DNA from: Batkoa obscura | Taxonomy: Eukaryota > Entomophthoromycota > Entomophthoromycetes > Entomophthorales > Batkoaceae | Direction of reading: 5' to 3' | DNA: 64,000 nt | NCBI GenBank assembly: GCA_030770535.1 | Contig: JASVEC010000001.1 | Coordinates: 1,178,001-1,242,000 of the forward strand | Shown: positions 45,989 through 58,230 of the stretch, piece after piece | How the letters are laid out: the number at the start of each line of letters is the position of its first letter | Numbering within the stretch: the stretch's first letter is position 1 | Made by a program: the position numbers and the translations under genes | Notes under the pieces: generated by a model | Told to the model about the DNA's origin: nothing | The model's database searches: none | Seen by the model: the letters and a program-made list of their open reading frames with translations, nothing else

Positions 45989-48301
45989 ATGGCCGAAAAA
46001 GTACAAGAGAGATTGGAAGCTATGCTTCCAGAATTAGAAGATCTTAAATCCAAAAGTTTATTTAATGAAAAAGAGATTGCTCAAATAGTAAAAAAGAGAA
46101 CCAGTTTAGAATATTCCGTATCTAGAAGGATAGCTAAAAAAGCTGATTATATTCGGTATATAGAGTATGAAATGAACTTAGAAAAACTTCGTGTAAAAAG
46201 AAAATCTCGTTTTAGTAAAAGTAAGTTTATAATAGTACTTTATTAATTTTATTAATTTTATTTTTTCTAGATAAGAAAACTACTTTAAGTGATTATGCTG
46301 GGGTACGAAGGATTTACAATTTATTTGAAAGGGGACTATTGAAATTTAAAGGGGATTTAAAACTATGGTTACAATATATTGATTTTGCAGAATCCCAGAA
46401 TTCGAGTAAAGTAGTATCAAAAGCTTATGGTAAAGCAATTAAGTTATTGCCAGGTGCAGAGATATTATGGATTCAAGCAGCCAATTTTGAGTTTTCAAAA
46501 AACTTAAATATGGAAGCAGCACGTGTATTAATGCAAAGAGGAATTAGGTTAAATTTAAATAACAAAATATTGTATTTGGAGTTTTTTCGATTGGAATTAA
46601 AATTCATTGAAAAATTAAAGTTAAGAAAAGAAATTTTATTAAAGGATAAAGCCGAAGCTCATTCTGTTGAAGTCGATAATTTAGATCAAGAAAATCAAGA
46701 AGGATTAGAAATGGAAGGAAAAATCAATGCTTCTTTAGAAAAGGAGGATCCATTACTTCAAGGTGCTATTCCAAAAATTATTTATAATAATACAGTACAA
46801 AAGTTTCCAATTGATTTCGAGTTACGTGCTAGATTTTTAGATATTTTAGACGGTTTTAGTCCAATTGTAGAATTACATAGTTATATCTATAATTCCATTT
46901 TAACTGATTTTGCGGATGATGATAGAGCTAAGGATCTCATTTTCAAGAGAGATATGCTTCATTTAAATGAAAACTCTGCTGAATTCGTTGATAAACTTTC
47001 AGCATGTATTGAAAAATATGAACAAGCATTAAGTGCTAAAAATAGTCCACTATTACTTTCATTATTTGTCCAATTTTTATTTAATTACTATCAAAGTATT
47101 AAGGAAGCTAATTTGGTAAAATTAATATTATAATCCACAAAAACAAGCTGACTTTTTTTAGAAAACCTTCTTTAGCCTCAAATTAAAAAAAGTATTAAAG
47201 GAGGGGTTAACTCAATCTCAAAACGATAGTTATTTGTTGACAAAAGAGTTTTATTTTGTATATTTAAACTTTATTCAAGATTGTATTAAAAGCGATAGGC
47301 TTTGTAAGTAAACTGTAAATATATAATCATTAATTTAACTTTTTGTTTTCTAGTATCTCAAGTAGCCACCGAGGCATGTAAGAAATACCCTAATATTGTT
47401 GAGTTTTGGTTAGTTAAATTACAAACTATTCCAGAGAAAGGTAACCATTTTATTTATTTATTAAATTTTGTTAATAGTATTAGATCTTAATAAAATAAAT
47501 ACTATCTTATCGGAGGCTATAATTTACAATCCAATATCTAATAATTTATGGGAAAAGTATATAAATATTACGCTTAAATCAATTGAAAATAATACGTCTG
47601 ATAAATATGAAGGAAGTATTAAACCAGATTTTAATAAGCAAGAATTAATCTTTTTGGTAAGATAAATATAAATGGATATTTAAATATGTTAATGATTGTG
47701 ATAGAATTCATTATATAAAATAGAGTCTGTTCATTCAAACAATGAAGTGGAAGCTGAAGAACGTAAATCATGTCGAGAATTTATTCATAGTAATATGCTG
47801 AAATGGGCATTTGATATAAAAGGAATAGATTATGTTAGAGAATTAGCAGAGAGGTAAATTAAATATAAAACTAGTTTATTTATTTGCTAAAAAACATTTA
47901 ATAGGATTTCTAAAAAGGTTCCATTAAGTGTAGTCTTTTATAAAGAATGGATTCAACTTGAATTAAAAGATTATGAACAAAATATTCATGGAGATAAATC
48001 AGGACCAAAGAGTGAAGAAATGTATCAAAGTTTTAAGAGTTTATTTGATAAAAGAATATTACAAGTAGCCAATAGTAAATTTGATAAGATAAAGATACTT
48101 TATGAAAAATTATTACGATTAGATTCAAATGATATTGAACTTTGGTTAGATTATTTAGCATTTTTAAATCATGCTGCTCCTTCCCATCATGCTTCCACTC
48201 TCCTTTTAAAAGCTAAACAAACCCTTTCTAAAGAGCTTTATTTCGCTTTGGAGCAGGAATATAAGGCTTTTATTACTTTAAAAAAGGATCAAGAGTTATA
48301 A
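45989..48301 (+). CDS. UTP6: U3 snoRNP protein UTP6 (SSU processome HAT-repeat protein)
   Basis: Seven exons: 45989-46220, 46271-47115, 47162-47303, 47354-47440, 47478-47656, 47726-47853, 47905-48301; 669 residues, longer than human (~597) and yeast (440). UTP6 belongs to the UTP-B complex of the small-subunit processome and acts in 18S rRNA processing in the nucleolus. The start MAEKVQERLEAMLPELEDL and the following EIAQIVKKRTSLEYSVSRR are near-identical in pattern to animal UTP6. HAT repeats follow (LWLQYIDFAES, ILWIQAANFEFSKN, LYLEFFRLELKFIEKLKLRK), with the C-terminal half less conserved (IELWLDYLAFLNHA). The sixth exon uses a tandem acceptor: splicing at the second AG of TAGAG keeps the frame. 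Identity is secure; the weak C-terminal exons are less certain. Confidence 0.92.
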
Positions 48302-48521
48302 GCTGATAGCGTTCGCTTTTCCTCTTTTATAGATTTTATTAATAGAATTCTTTAAATTAAAATTATAATATGTTATTTTCATTTTATTGTTTTTTTAATA
48401 TATAATTCAATTTTTTGTATAACAAATTTAATAAAAGTAGTGATATTATTGCTCATTTTTAAATGCAAAATTTAATTTATTAAACTCAAATTCAAAACTT
48501 CAACTTAATCACTTTTTTTAA

Positions 48522-49247
48522 ATGTCTGACGAAATCAAAGGAATTGAAACAGTTGAAGAGATAACTATATCACAGCCAAGTAAAGAACGAGAAGCTATAA
48601 AATTTGATCCAAAAGATATATCAGTATTAGAGATATTATTAACATTTACTGAACTTCAAGGGTTACGTGTTGAGTGGTTTAAATCGTTAAATAAGTAAGT
48701 TGAAACTCAATAGTAAGGAAAAAGGAATAATAATAATAATAATTATATATAGTTATTTTAAATCGTACACCGAGAACAAAATCTCGGTTGAAGAATATAA
48801 ATCCAAAAATGAAGTACTTAAAGAAGAGCAAAAAAAATTTACTCATCATTGTTTAGCTTTGATCAATAACTTGAAAGATGAAGCTAGCTATAAACGACCG
48901 GACTTAGCGGATAAACTAGAGAATATTTTAAAGTTGGAAAAGTCATTGTTAGAAACAGTGAGTTTGATTTATATACTTGATTGTTTTTATTATTATTAAG
49001 TAAATTAATATATTTACAATCAATAGACAGCTGAATTACAAACCGCTACTGTTTTAGACGCTACTGAAGGCAGAGATTATTCTGAAGATAAAATAAGGTT
49101 AAATGAAAAGTAAGTGGATTATCAATTGTTGATTGTTTTTTACCTAATATTGTTATATTTAATTTTAGAGTGGAAGAGCTAAGAAAAGAAATATCCGAAG
49201 CTATGTTTGAACTTCATGAAGACATGGCAGATTTATACGAAGAATAG
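48522..49247 (+). CDS. REX1B-like coiled-coil protein (DNA repair REX1-B family, tentative)
   Basis: Four exons: 48522-48694, 48753-48957, 49027-49109, 49169-49247; 179 residues, mostly helical. After a ~40-residue N-terminus comes LLTFTELQGLRVEWFKSLNN, then a helix (SKNEVLKEEQKKFTHHCLAL), the signature-like RPDLADKLENILKLEKSLLE, and a C-terminal coiled coil. The order LxxLQxxR / RPDLAxxLxxLQxLEKxKL is what I recall for REX1BD (required for excision 1-B), a small protein of animals, algae and some fungi linked to DNA repair in Chlamydomonas. The match is on pattern alone and the true function is not established. It follows UTP6 by 220 bases on the same strand. Confidence 0.6.
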
Positions 49248-50667
49248 ATAAGATCAAAACGAAAATAAATTGATTTTTAATAAGTTTAATTAGTAAAGGA
49301 GTTGTATTGTATCCTTTTTTGAGTTTCTATTCTAGTATAATTTATATTATTAAATATTTGGATATGTTTATATGATTTTAAATCTACTTTTTTATTTTAA
49401 CTGTATTTATACAAAGATATATAAAATTTAAATAAAAATTAAAGTTTTGAAGATATTTATTTATTTATTTATTTATAATTTATTAACTATAGATTGATTA
49501 AATAATATTAAATAATCAAAATCAAAAAATATACAATATTTTAACCAAATTTTCATGTTTTTTAAAAATAGGTCCGTTTCAGCCTAAACGCTAGATAGGG
49601 GCATGTTTTTTATATAGAAAATAAACGAAGAGTTTTGTCAATATTTTAAGTCATAAAAAGTGAATAAAATATCGCAACAAAAAGACAATCCATACCAGTT
49701 AAAAAAAGTTAACGTTCTTCAATAAGAATAATAAAGTATAAATGGACAATAGATGAGGGTATTTTTTTTGGCTTCATCACTTTTTCCATCTTTTAAGCAC
49801 TATTTGAGCGAAAAAATTGTTAATAAAATTCTTGAACATAAAAATACATCCCCAAAGTGAACACAAATTTACTATTTTTTAAAATCCAACAATTTTGTTA
49901 AAACCAATTAAATAATATAATAGTTTGGAATAATAGGAAAAATAATTGCCCATTGGAATGAATGAAGCCGTTTTAAATTCGCTGTCATTGGGCAAATTTT
50001 ATTAGTCTATTTTCAATCATATGATAAATTATTAGTTCACTTTTCCATTTAATATACTGCGCCATTTAACAATAATAAAATATATTAATAATTTCTACAG
50101 TTTAAAAATAAGAGGGGAGATTTAATATAATAATGATACTATTCCAACAACTATTTAAATCAATAGAAGCATCTTTTAGAGATTAATTTCAAGTTTTTCT
50201 AATAGAAGAATTGAAACAAAATAATAAAATATGACTTCAATAAACATAATTGCCCAAATTTTAAAGTCATTTGTTAATTTTTAAAAATTATGAAACTTGA
50301 CTATTCTTTTTTAAAACATTCAATTCTATAGAAATTTAAACCAACTATTTTCTTTTTATTATTGTCGTAAAAATGGATTTTGTATTCTAATAAAAATATT
50401 TAACAGCTAAATATTAGCTTGATATTTCTTTTATCATCGTATAATAACATTTATACTAATAAAAAGAGTTTATTTAACCATAAATAAACTTATTTCAAAT
50501 TCCAAGTTTAATAAGTGACTGCGACCTAAATCAAGCAGAATAACACTTAGGTTTTAGATGACGTTTATTTGATTTTATTTCTAATAACTAAAAGTATAAA
50601 AACCTCCTCCAACCCCCAACATTAAAACTTTATAAAAATATTGTAAATTATAAAAAAGAAAGAAACT
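49248..50667. other. AT-rich intergenic region with one MITE
   Basis: 1.4 kb without a gene, with MITE copy 18 near its middle. A MITE-end-like TAGGGGCATGTTTTTTATA at about 49595-49613 has no partner and may be a relic or chance. The promoter of the gene at 50668 lies at the right; a purine-poor CCTCCTCCAACCCCCAAC-type run is near 50603. Confidence 0.55.
49752..49855 (+). mobile_element. MITE copy 18
   Basis: Forward, full length: ATGAGGGTATTTTTTTTGG, AAGCACTATTTGAGCG, ATACATCCCCA. The flanking TA is missing on both sides, so the ends may have decayed. Confidence 0.88.
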
Positions 50668-51210
50668 ATGCCAACTACTGAAAAAACCAATGTTACTAAT
50701 GAAACTTCCCCTCAAGCTTTAAAAGCTGGCCATGCTCCTGCTGGTAAGTTCAACTTTAATAAGTAGATAGTATATAATGGCTTATTAACAACTACCTTTT
50801 TAGTTAAAGTAGGTGGTATGAGAGTACCTCAAGCTAATCCCCATGTGAATGTTAAAGCGTAAGTAGTTTATTATATATAATATATAATCTATAATCATAA
50901 GTTTCAGTTTCAACTATCTCTTCGTATCAAGAAACTAACCTATTTTCAATTAACTAGTGATCCACTTCCTGGTAATTTATCACGTGCTGAAAAACAAGCG
51001 CTCACTAATAATGAAGATTTTTCACATGATCAAGAAGAACAGATTGAAAATGCTAAAGAAGAAAAATTGAAAGAAGAAAAATTAAAGAGGGCTGAACAAG
51101 GTCAAAAACAAAAGGATTTGGAACGTAATACTTTACCTAAAAATCAGGATATGAATATGAGAAATAATAATACTAGGGTTTTTCAACCTAATAAACATAT
51201 GGGAAATTAA
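50668..51210 (+). CDS. DAP1/DAPL1-like protein (death-associated protein family)
   Basis: Three exons: 50668-50743, 50804-50858, 50958-51210; 127 residues. Residues ~19-35 read KAGHAPAVKVGGMRVPQ, nearly the same as animal DAP1 (KAGHPPAVKAGGMRIVQ), and are followed by a short NPH as in DAP1 KHPH. The rest is a polar, charged helix (EEQIENAKEEKLKEEK), and the tail has TRVFQPNKHMGN, where DAP1 has a TVFISG motif. DAP1 is a small basic protein that restrains autophagy; its relative Dapl1/Dap1b sits in the exit tunnel of dormant egg ribosomes, using the conserved N-terminal segment. The conserved segment here spans two exon joints, so it is not a chance ORF. It is unrelated to yeast Dap1 (a cytochrome-b5-like protein). 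A role in ribosome dormancy or autophagy is inferred. Confidence 0.78.
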
Positions 51211-51479
51211 ATACCCTAAAACTATAACTAATTATTTGTTTAAATTTATTTTATTTGCTGTATTAATCTTTTATTGTTTGTTATTTAGAAACTTATTATA
51301 TAGCTATTCAAGTGATTTGATACCTTCCTTTTACTACTATATACAAAAGACAAATACATCAATTAAAATCAATCAAACATATCATTAATACTAAAAATTA
51401 GAATATTCATTCTTCATTAATACAAATAGCATTTTAATTTTAATTAGAATATGAGAAGATATATCAATTAAAACACATC

Positions 51480-53289
51480 TCAAAAATATAATTCCTGATT
51501 AATAAAATTGGGTAATTCATGAGGCAATTGATCACGTTGTGGATAAAAAGTATAATTCAATGGATAATCATTTAAGTTTTCTAACTTGGAAGTATATCTA
51601 AATAAAAAAGAAAAGATTATTAATGACAATACAACAAATAAAGTTAAAAATAAAAATAAAATAATAATAATACATAGTGAAATAAATTACTTACAAATCT
51701 GCAAATGTTCGGACTTTTTTTGCAAAATATGTTGGATTATGATGAGTTCGAAACAAACTACCAAATTGTAAATTATACACTTGCTTCAAAGTATTCCTAT
51801 ACTGCTTCCTTTCTAATCTCCATTGTTGTACTAAATCTCCCAATTCCTTACTTTGATCTCCATTATTACTAGCTAATAATAATAATTGTTCTAAATGTAA
51901 TAAATAAGATAATCTGGATCTAGCTTGTGGTGTAGCTGCACATTCCATTTCAGTTTCTAATTCATCAATAATTGCTCCAGTACGCCAGCCTTGTTGAAGG
52001 GTAGGGTCAACTAAATCTGAGTAAATATGATCCCCTATATACATCACTTTCTGTCCACGCCAACCAGTTAATTTAGAAAACTCTTTTAAATTTCCTCCTT
52101 GATATACTTGACCTCGTTGAAATTTAGAAACAGCTTCCATATCTAATTCAATACTGTTTTCTAAAGTCTAAATGAATAAAAGAAAATAAAAATTAATATT
52201 AAAAATAAAGATAAAGGAATGACATAAAATAAATTACTTGATTAGCTCGATCTCCATTTGTTTTTACTCTTCTAAAAGGTCTATGAGAGGTATAAAAACT
52301 TGGCTTTTTACTACTAACTACTACAACATCAAATAAATCCCTCCAATCTTTACTTGATGTTAAATATTCCATGCCTTTATTTCTATATTAATAATTTATT
52401 AACAATTATAATATAAAATATAAAAAACATAAAAAACTTACACAAATAAATAACCTGAATTTGTTAATAAAAATAACTCTTTTTTACCTTTTCTCAAATT
52501 TTGTAAATAATTTACTAACTTATTTGATGGCTCTAAATATTTAGGGACTTGCTTTAAGATTTCTAAATGTAATAATCCGACTCCAAACGGATGATTATAA
52601 GCTGAAGAATGAATGGCTTCTCCCATTGCTCTTACATCATCATATAAATGTCTTGGATGAAATTGAATTTGTTTTTCATTAAAATAATCAATAATATCAG
52701 CCAATAAACAAATCTCTGGCAATGAAAACATATCATTTAATTGAGTTAAATTTTCCAACATATATTTTGGTGAAATATGAGTACCATTATGTAATTCAAT
52801 AATAGTATTAACATTTTTTATAGGCTGTTTACCAAAATAAACTGTATTAAGTTGAATATTATGATAAGCATCTACTTTCATCAAATACCCTGTTTTAACA
52901 TCATAATGTAAACCACGTACAGCAAAACTAGGATCATAGTTAAATTGTAATAATGCTTTTGGATAACCCATTCTAAGAACCAACATATCTCTTAACATTG
53001 TGAATATTTTCTTAGGTAATTCTTGAGTATAATTAGCTAATGTATAATCATAATCAAATCCATAAGTTTGTATAAAATCTAAATTTACTTCATTATGACA
53101 AAACACTCCATTGGGATTAAGTTCCGTGGGGGTATTTAGAAAGTTTTTATGGGGTAGATTCGTTTTGGGTTGAAAATGTTGGGATTTTATCTTTTGATAT
53201 GCTTCTTTAAGTTGATGAATGCTTAAGGTATTTGTACTATAATGACGGGTGATAAGTTGAGTTTTGAGAAGATTTAAGACAAATTTCAT
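51480..53289 (-). CDS. HAD-superfamily 5'-nucleotidase, NT5DC2/3 type
   Basis: Minus strand, four exons: 53289-52442, 52382-52238, 52167-51695, 51597-51480; 527 residues. The first ~20 residues (LLKTQLITRHYST) look like a mitochondrial targeting peptide. HAD motif I is GFDYDYTLANY (nucleophile Asp79, acid Asp81), motif II is LFLLTNSGY, a lysine-containing KKPSFY block follows, and motif IV is MYIGDHIYSDLVDP. This matches the NT5DC family of IMP/GMP-specific-type 5'-nucleotidases, whose members dephosphorylate nucleotides or have unknown substrates. The long cap region and C-terminal LLLASNNGDQSKELGDL also fit. It is divergent with the gene at 53636, sharing 346 bases of promoter. The family call is firm; the substrate is unknown. 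Confidence 0.88.
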
Positions 53290-53635
53290 TCTTTGGTTTT
53301 TAATAAGAGGATAAGTTTGATCAATTGTGGGTTTAAGAGTGTTCTTATGTTAAATTTGTGACAAGTTATAAAATATCAAATGCTATTAAAATAATAAGAA
53401 AAATAAAAAATAAGATTTAAGTTTTTGATTTTTAATTTTATAATTTGAATTTTGGCTAAATTGATCATGACAAGTCAAGGTTTCATTTGATTCGTAATTC
53501 AAAATTTATTTAAAGAAAAATTTATAGAAAAAAAAAACATGTTAGTTATTATTGGCTCTTTTTAATTTGCAATTTTTTTCAAAAAAAATTAGCAAAGTAA
53601 AGGGAAATGGAAACCAAAAGCTTAAGTAATGTTTC
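53290..53635. promoter_or_regulatory. Shared divergent promoter region
   Basis: 346 bases between two genes both predicted to be mitochondrial, transcribed outward. A/T-rich, with long T and A runs (poly-dA:dT), typical of nucleosome-poor fungal promoters. No TATA box was recognised. Confidence 0.45.
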
Positions 53636-54592
53636 ATGAACATAATAGTTAAATCCATCGCAAATCATTCACTCTCTTTAAATATAAGGAGCTTGATTTA
53701 TAATCATTCGTTTAATTCAATAACTTATTTTCCAAGAGTTTATTTCAAATTCAATATTATTACAAGAAAACATACTACCATCTCAGTATTAAAAGATAAT
53801 CATACAACGAAAGATGTTTTAACACAAAATACAGAAAAAGGAATACGGTTGCATCAAGAATTAAAGTCAGACAAAAGAATAATAATAGAGCATAGGACAA
53901 TAATGACTCAAAATATAACAAAAGACTTAATGTCGTATAGTTATACTCCTCAATTAACTAAACAACAAGTTCAATTGTTAGTATTATTTACTAAAAAATT
54001 AAAAGACACTACTTATTTTCAACAAATTCAATTATTAGAATTAATAATACAAGAAGGCTTATATCAACATATTTCGGACTTACAACTAACAATATTATAT
54101 AATTTATGGGTTAGAAGTATTGATGGTAATAAAGTATTAAGACATCCGAAACAATTAATAATATTACTTAATTTAATGTTAGAAAGAAAATATATATTTA
54201 ATAAAATACAAATTAATGAGTTAAGTAATTATATATTATTAAAACAACCTAAAAGGTTAGCAAATTTATTTGTACCTTTATTGTTTAGGATATGTAAGGA
54301 GAATAATAAAGAGAATAATAATAAAAATAGAATATTATATATTGAAATATATAATAATTGTTTTCAATCTTTATTAATGAATCATCAATTTATAGAATGT
54401 AATTATTTATTAAATAAAATGAGAGATTATAGAATACCTTTGATAAAAAATACAAGGGAATTGATTATGAAAATGGATATTAGAAAAGATTTTTGGTTAA
54501 TGAAAAATGAATGTTGGCTATTAATTAAATGGAAGTTAAGGAGATATCCGATAATTGAAAGTAATAGTTATATAAAGGAATCAGATTTGTAG
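53636..54592 (+). CDS. Probable mitochondrial helical protein of unknown function
   Basis: Single exon, 318 residues. The N-terminal ~50 residues are basic, Ser/Asn-rich and without acidic residues (MNIIVKSIANHS, RVYFKFNIITRKHTT), consistent with mitochondrial import. The rest is helical and Leu/Ile/Asn-rich with loose alternation like PPR or other mitochondrial RNA-binding helical repeats (QIQLLELIIQEGLYQHIS, NCFQSLLMNHQFIECNYLLN). I do not recognise a family. The first ATG of the frame is used; an upstream ATG at 53629 opens only a seven-codon frame. Confidence 0.6.
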   Translation: MNIIVKSIANHSLSLNIRSLIYNHSFNSITYFPRVYFKFNIITRKHTTISVLKDNHTTKDVLTQNTEKGIRLHQELKSDKRIIIEHRTIMTQNITKDLMSYSYTPQLTKQQVQLLVLFTKKLKDTTYFQQIQLLELIIQEGLYQHISDLQLTILYNLWVRSIDGNKVLRHPKQLIILLNLMLERKYIFNKIQINELSNYILLKQPKRLANLFVPLLFRICKENNKENNNKNRILYIEIYNNCFQSLLMNHQFIECNYLLNKMRDYRIPLIKNTRELIMKMDIRKDFWLMKNECWLLIKWKLRRYPIIESNSYIKESDL

Positions 54593-55161
54593 AAGAAAAA
54601 AAATAAATTAATTCAGTTACATGTTTTATTAAAGTTATTTACTTTTATTGTTTTAAAAATTTATTGTACTTTTTTTTTTTTTTCAAAACTTAATTTAAAA
54701 TACACTTATCCCACTAATATTAGAAGCCGTAGGATTCTAACCAATTAGTTAACTCATTAAAATTTTATTGCTAAAACATATTTATATATGATGGGGATGT
54801 TTTTTTGGCTTCATCACTTTTTCCATCTTTTAGGCGCTATTTGAGCGAAAAAATTGTTAGTAGAATTCTTAAACAAAAAAATACATCCCCATATGCTGAG
54901 TTGACAGATAAGAGTTAAAAAAAAGTAGATAAAAAATTATAAAATAAAATTAATATTATAATCTATATAATATAAATAAAATATTTCATATTCTAATAAT
55001 AATTAAAAAGTAAACAATAATATTAACCTTTCTTTTTTAAATTAAATTTTACAAAATTCAATAATAGAAAATTTAAAAATTATATAAAAATTATTACAAA
55101 ATATTTTATAAAATAATAGATACTAATATATTAAACTATCTAAATGAATACTTTCACCTAC
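54593..55161. other. Convergent intergenic region with one MITE
   Basis: 569 bases between convergent genes, holding MITE copy 19 and otherwise A/T-rich 3' flanking sequence. Confidence 0.55.
54790..54893 (+). mobile_element. MITE copy 19
   Basis: Forward, full length: ATGGGGATGTTTTTTTGGC, AGGCGCTATTTGAGCG, ATACATCCCCATA. About 200 bases from the 3' end of the upstream gene, the copy nearest to a coding region. Confidence 0.92.
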
Positions 55162-58100
55162 TTATTGAAAAGGTCTTGGTCCCATTGGTCTATCACGACT
55201 ATGATCATCTGACTGTTCCGGATATTTAGGTGGTTGAGGCATATGAGTTGGGGAATGTTGTTCAAATTCATTATTATTAGAATCATTTGAATAAGAATTA
55301 CCAATAGCGGAACCAACCCCAGACCCATATTGATAATTAGTTTGTTGAGGTCCAATATCAGGAGAATGCGATCTTCCACTATTACTTTCATTATCATCAT
55401 AATAATAATAAGGTTCTGGACGATCCATTAATTCATCATCGGAGTTTTGATTATAATAAGTATCTTCTGTTTCTTTTTCTTCTTTAGCTGCTCTTTCACG
55501 ACGACGAACGGAACGACGACGACGACGTTCATAATCTTCCCATCGACGTAAAGATACTTTACTAGCATCAAAATCACCTTCTTTAGCACTATGATCTCCC
55601 CCTTTACCTTCACCTTGTACAACACGAGTAGCTCCCCAAGAGAAATCATCAAAATGCCAGTAAGAATAAACTGGTAATATAAAATTCCATACAGGTAAAG
55701 CTAAGAGATAAACAAACATCCATAAAACATAAATGAGTTTACGAGAAGTAATTAAAATTAATAAAGCTGGTGAAAATAATACTAATAATAACATAACTAA
55801 TGGTAATGAACCAGCTAAACTATTAATTGTTGATGTAGCTATGGTTCCTATTAATACAAAAGTCATAACAATTGCTACAGGTAATACAACAGTACCAATT
55901 AACTCCATAAAAATAACAAATTGCATTGAAAAACAAAAGGTACCACATAAATTCCTAACCAAAACTAATTCTAATAAATTGTGAATAGTTGAATTAATCC
56001 ATCTTCTACGTTGAGATAATAAAACACTAAATTCATCAGGAACAACAGTTTTACAAATAGCTTGTGGAACAAACATCATTTTACGATTTGGGAAATTACG
56101 TAACATTAAAGTAGTTAAAAATCGATCTTCACCTAATAATAATAAATTCTTTTGATGTAATGTTTCTACTACATTTTGAGAATATTCTTGTACAATTTCA
56201 GGTTTAGTTATAATAGGTACCCAATCAGAATCACCTTTAGGTGCTTTTAATCGATACATACAAAAACAACCTGGTAAACAAGTTACACCACCAAATACAG
56301 ATTCAAAACCTTTACCAAGATGATGAGATATATAATATTCAAATACTTGAATACCAGTAACCCAAGAATCTCTTTTATTGGCTATTTTAGTTTCTCCACA
56401 TAACCCCATAATTAATGGATCATTAATTAAACAATAAGTTAATAATTTTAGTGAATCAGGATAAACTTTAGTATCAGCATCTACCATTAATACTGTTTCA
56501 AAATTATCAGGTGTGACTCCCATTAAATGATGGATTTTTCGAAATAGATCATAATCTAAAGGAGTCATACGTTCATTATAAATTACTCTTGAAAAAAAGT
56601 TCATTAATATTAATTGAGAATCTCTTTTACCCCTATTTCCTGCTTTTGGTTTACCATCTTCTTCAGCATTACCACATTTAATAATAACTAAAGTAGGTAC
56701 ACGATGAGATTTATAATTAAAATGACCAGCATAAACTTTAGCCCTATTATGTTGTTTATGACCTGCTGCAACAGCAATATAACTTTGTGGTTCAGGATCC
56801 GTAAAATTAGGATCTAATTCAATTAAATCTAAACAAATATCCGGTGTAGATTTATCATTTCCAGAACCAACAATGATACCATCCGCTACAATAAATAACA
56901 ATTTTTTATCATCTGAATAATCGGTACCAGCTAAAGATTCAATAGTTGTACGCATTGAGGCTTCACCTTCAGAATAACAAGTAACTAACATAATGTTAAA
57001 CAATTCATTAGGATCATCAGATATTCTACGTGGTGCTTCTTTTACACCCCATGGTGCTTGATTATTAGTAATTAAGGGACGACGAGAATTATTATAAGGT
57101 CTTCTGGATAATCGATAAGAAATAAACCAATGAAATACAAAAGCCATAGCAAAACGAGTAATGATGATTGAAAGAATAACAATTAAAGAAACGGTCATAA
57201 ACATATCAACAGCAAAACAACCCACTTGGGCTTTTTGTAAATAACCCGTACCAAATTTTTGTTTTAAACAAGGAATTGTTTTTTTAATATCTGGATCTCT
57301 AAAAAAAAATTTAGTAGCATCTACACTATTAGCTAATTTCACTGCTTGTTTAATAGCCATATCTAAATCATCATAATATTGATCTCCCTCATAAATTTGT
57401 AAGTATGCACCAAAATCTAAAACGGCCCCATCAACAACAACAATATTTTTATAAATATCATTCCAAGAAAAACCAGCCACAACGTCTTGACCATCCACTT
57501 GATATCTTTGTAAATTAAAATTCTCTGCTACTTGGTCAATGGAATCAAATAAACATCCCTTTAATCCATTATTCGTTGCACAATATTTATAATTACTAAC
57601 TGCATTATACGTCTTTCCACTCAATTTATCTTGAATACTATCACATTCACTAAATTGATTTTCCATAGGTTTAAAATAAGAAGTAATATCTGGAAATTGG
57701 ATTTCATTTTCAAACTTTGGAAATTCAGGTGGGAATTTAGCATCAGGTGCATTATAGATAAATTTATTAATAATATAAAAACCGGGATCTAAATTGATTG
57801 TTAATATTTAAAAAAATAACAAATAACAATAAAAAAGCTTACAAGTAGGGCCATTTCCATTCTGTGGATGAACTGAAGATAATTTATAATTTTGTTGAGA
57901 ACCTAATTGTTTTCTAGTAGCATCATCACAGAATACTTTAGGTAAAAAGAAAGTTAAAAACACAACCAAGCCACAAATCAACATAATAATAAAACAAAGG
58001 GTCACTTTTTCTCTCCAAGCTTGGATTACATCCGGAGTTGGAAATCCTAATCTTCTTAATATAAAACTAGGGGCCCAGAAAGTCACTATTTGCGAAAAGA

Positions 58101-58230
58101 CAACCCAACCATCAAAACGTCCTTTATCTTTTTCTCCTAACATAGGAGTGGGGGCTGCAAACCGATCAGGTCGATTAAGCGTTTTTCCCCTTCGTAAGGT
58201 GCGTCCTCGTTGTACAAATTCAGAACTCAT
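55162..58230 (-). CDS. Chitin synthase, CHS3-like (class IV, division 2)
   Basis: Minus strand, two exons: 58230-57843 and 57788-55162, intron 54 nt; 1004 residues. It makes chitin from UDP-GlcNAc at the plasma membrane. The N-terminus has the family start ([12 protein letters not shown], then [15 protein letters not shown]) and two membrane helices. A cytochrome-b5-like segment follows around 190-270 ([19 protein letters not shown]). Catalytic blocks: [19 protein letters not shown] (~400), [12 protein letters not shown] (DAD, ~566), [32 protein letters not shown] (EDR, ~683) and the product-site [12 protein letters not shown] (QRRRW, ~722). Several C-terminal membrane helices follow, then a long basic tail ([19 protein letters not shown]) and an acidic Pro/Asn-rich end. 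There is no myosin motor domain, so it is not class V/VII. All motifs are intact; the enzyme should be active. Confidence 0.95.
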
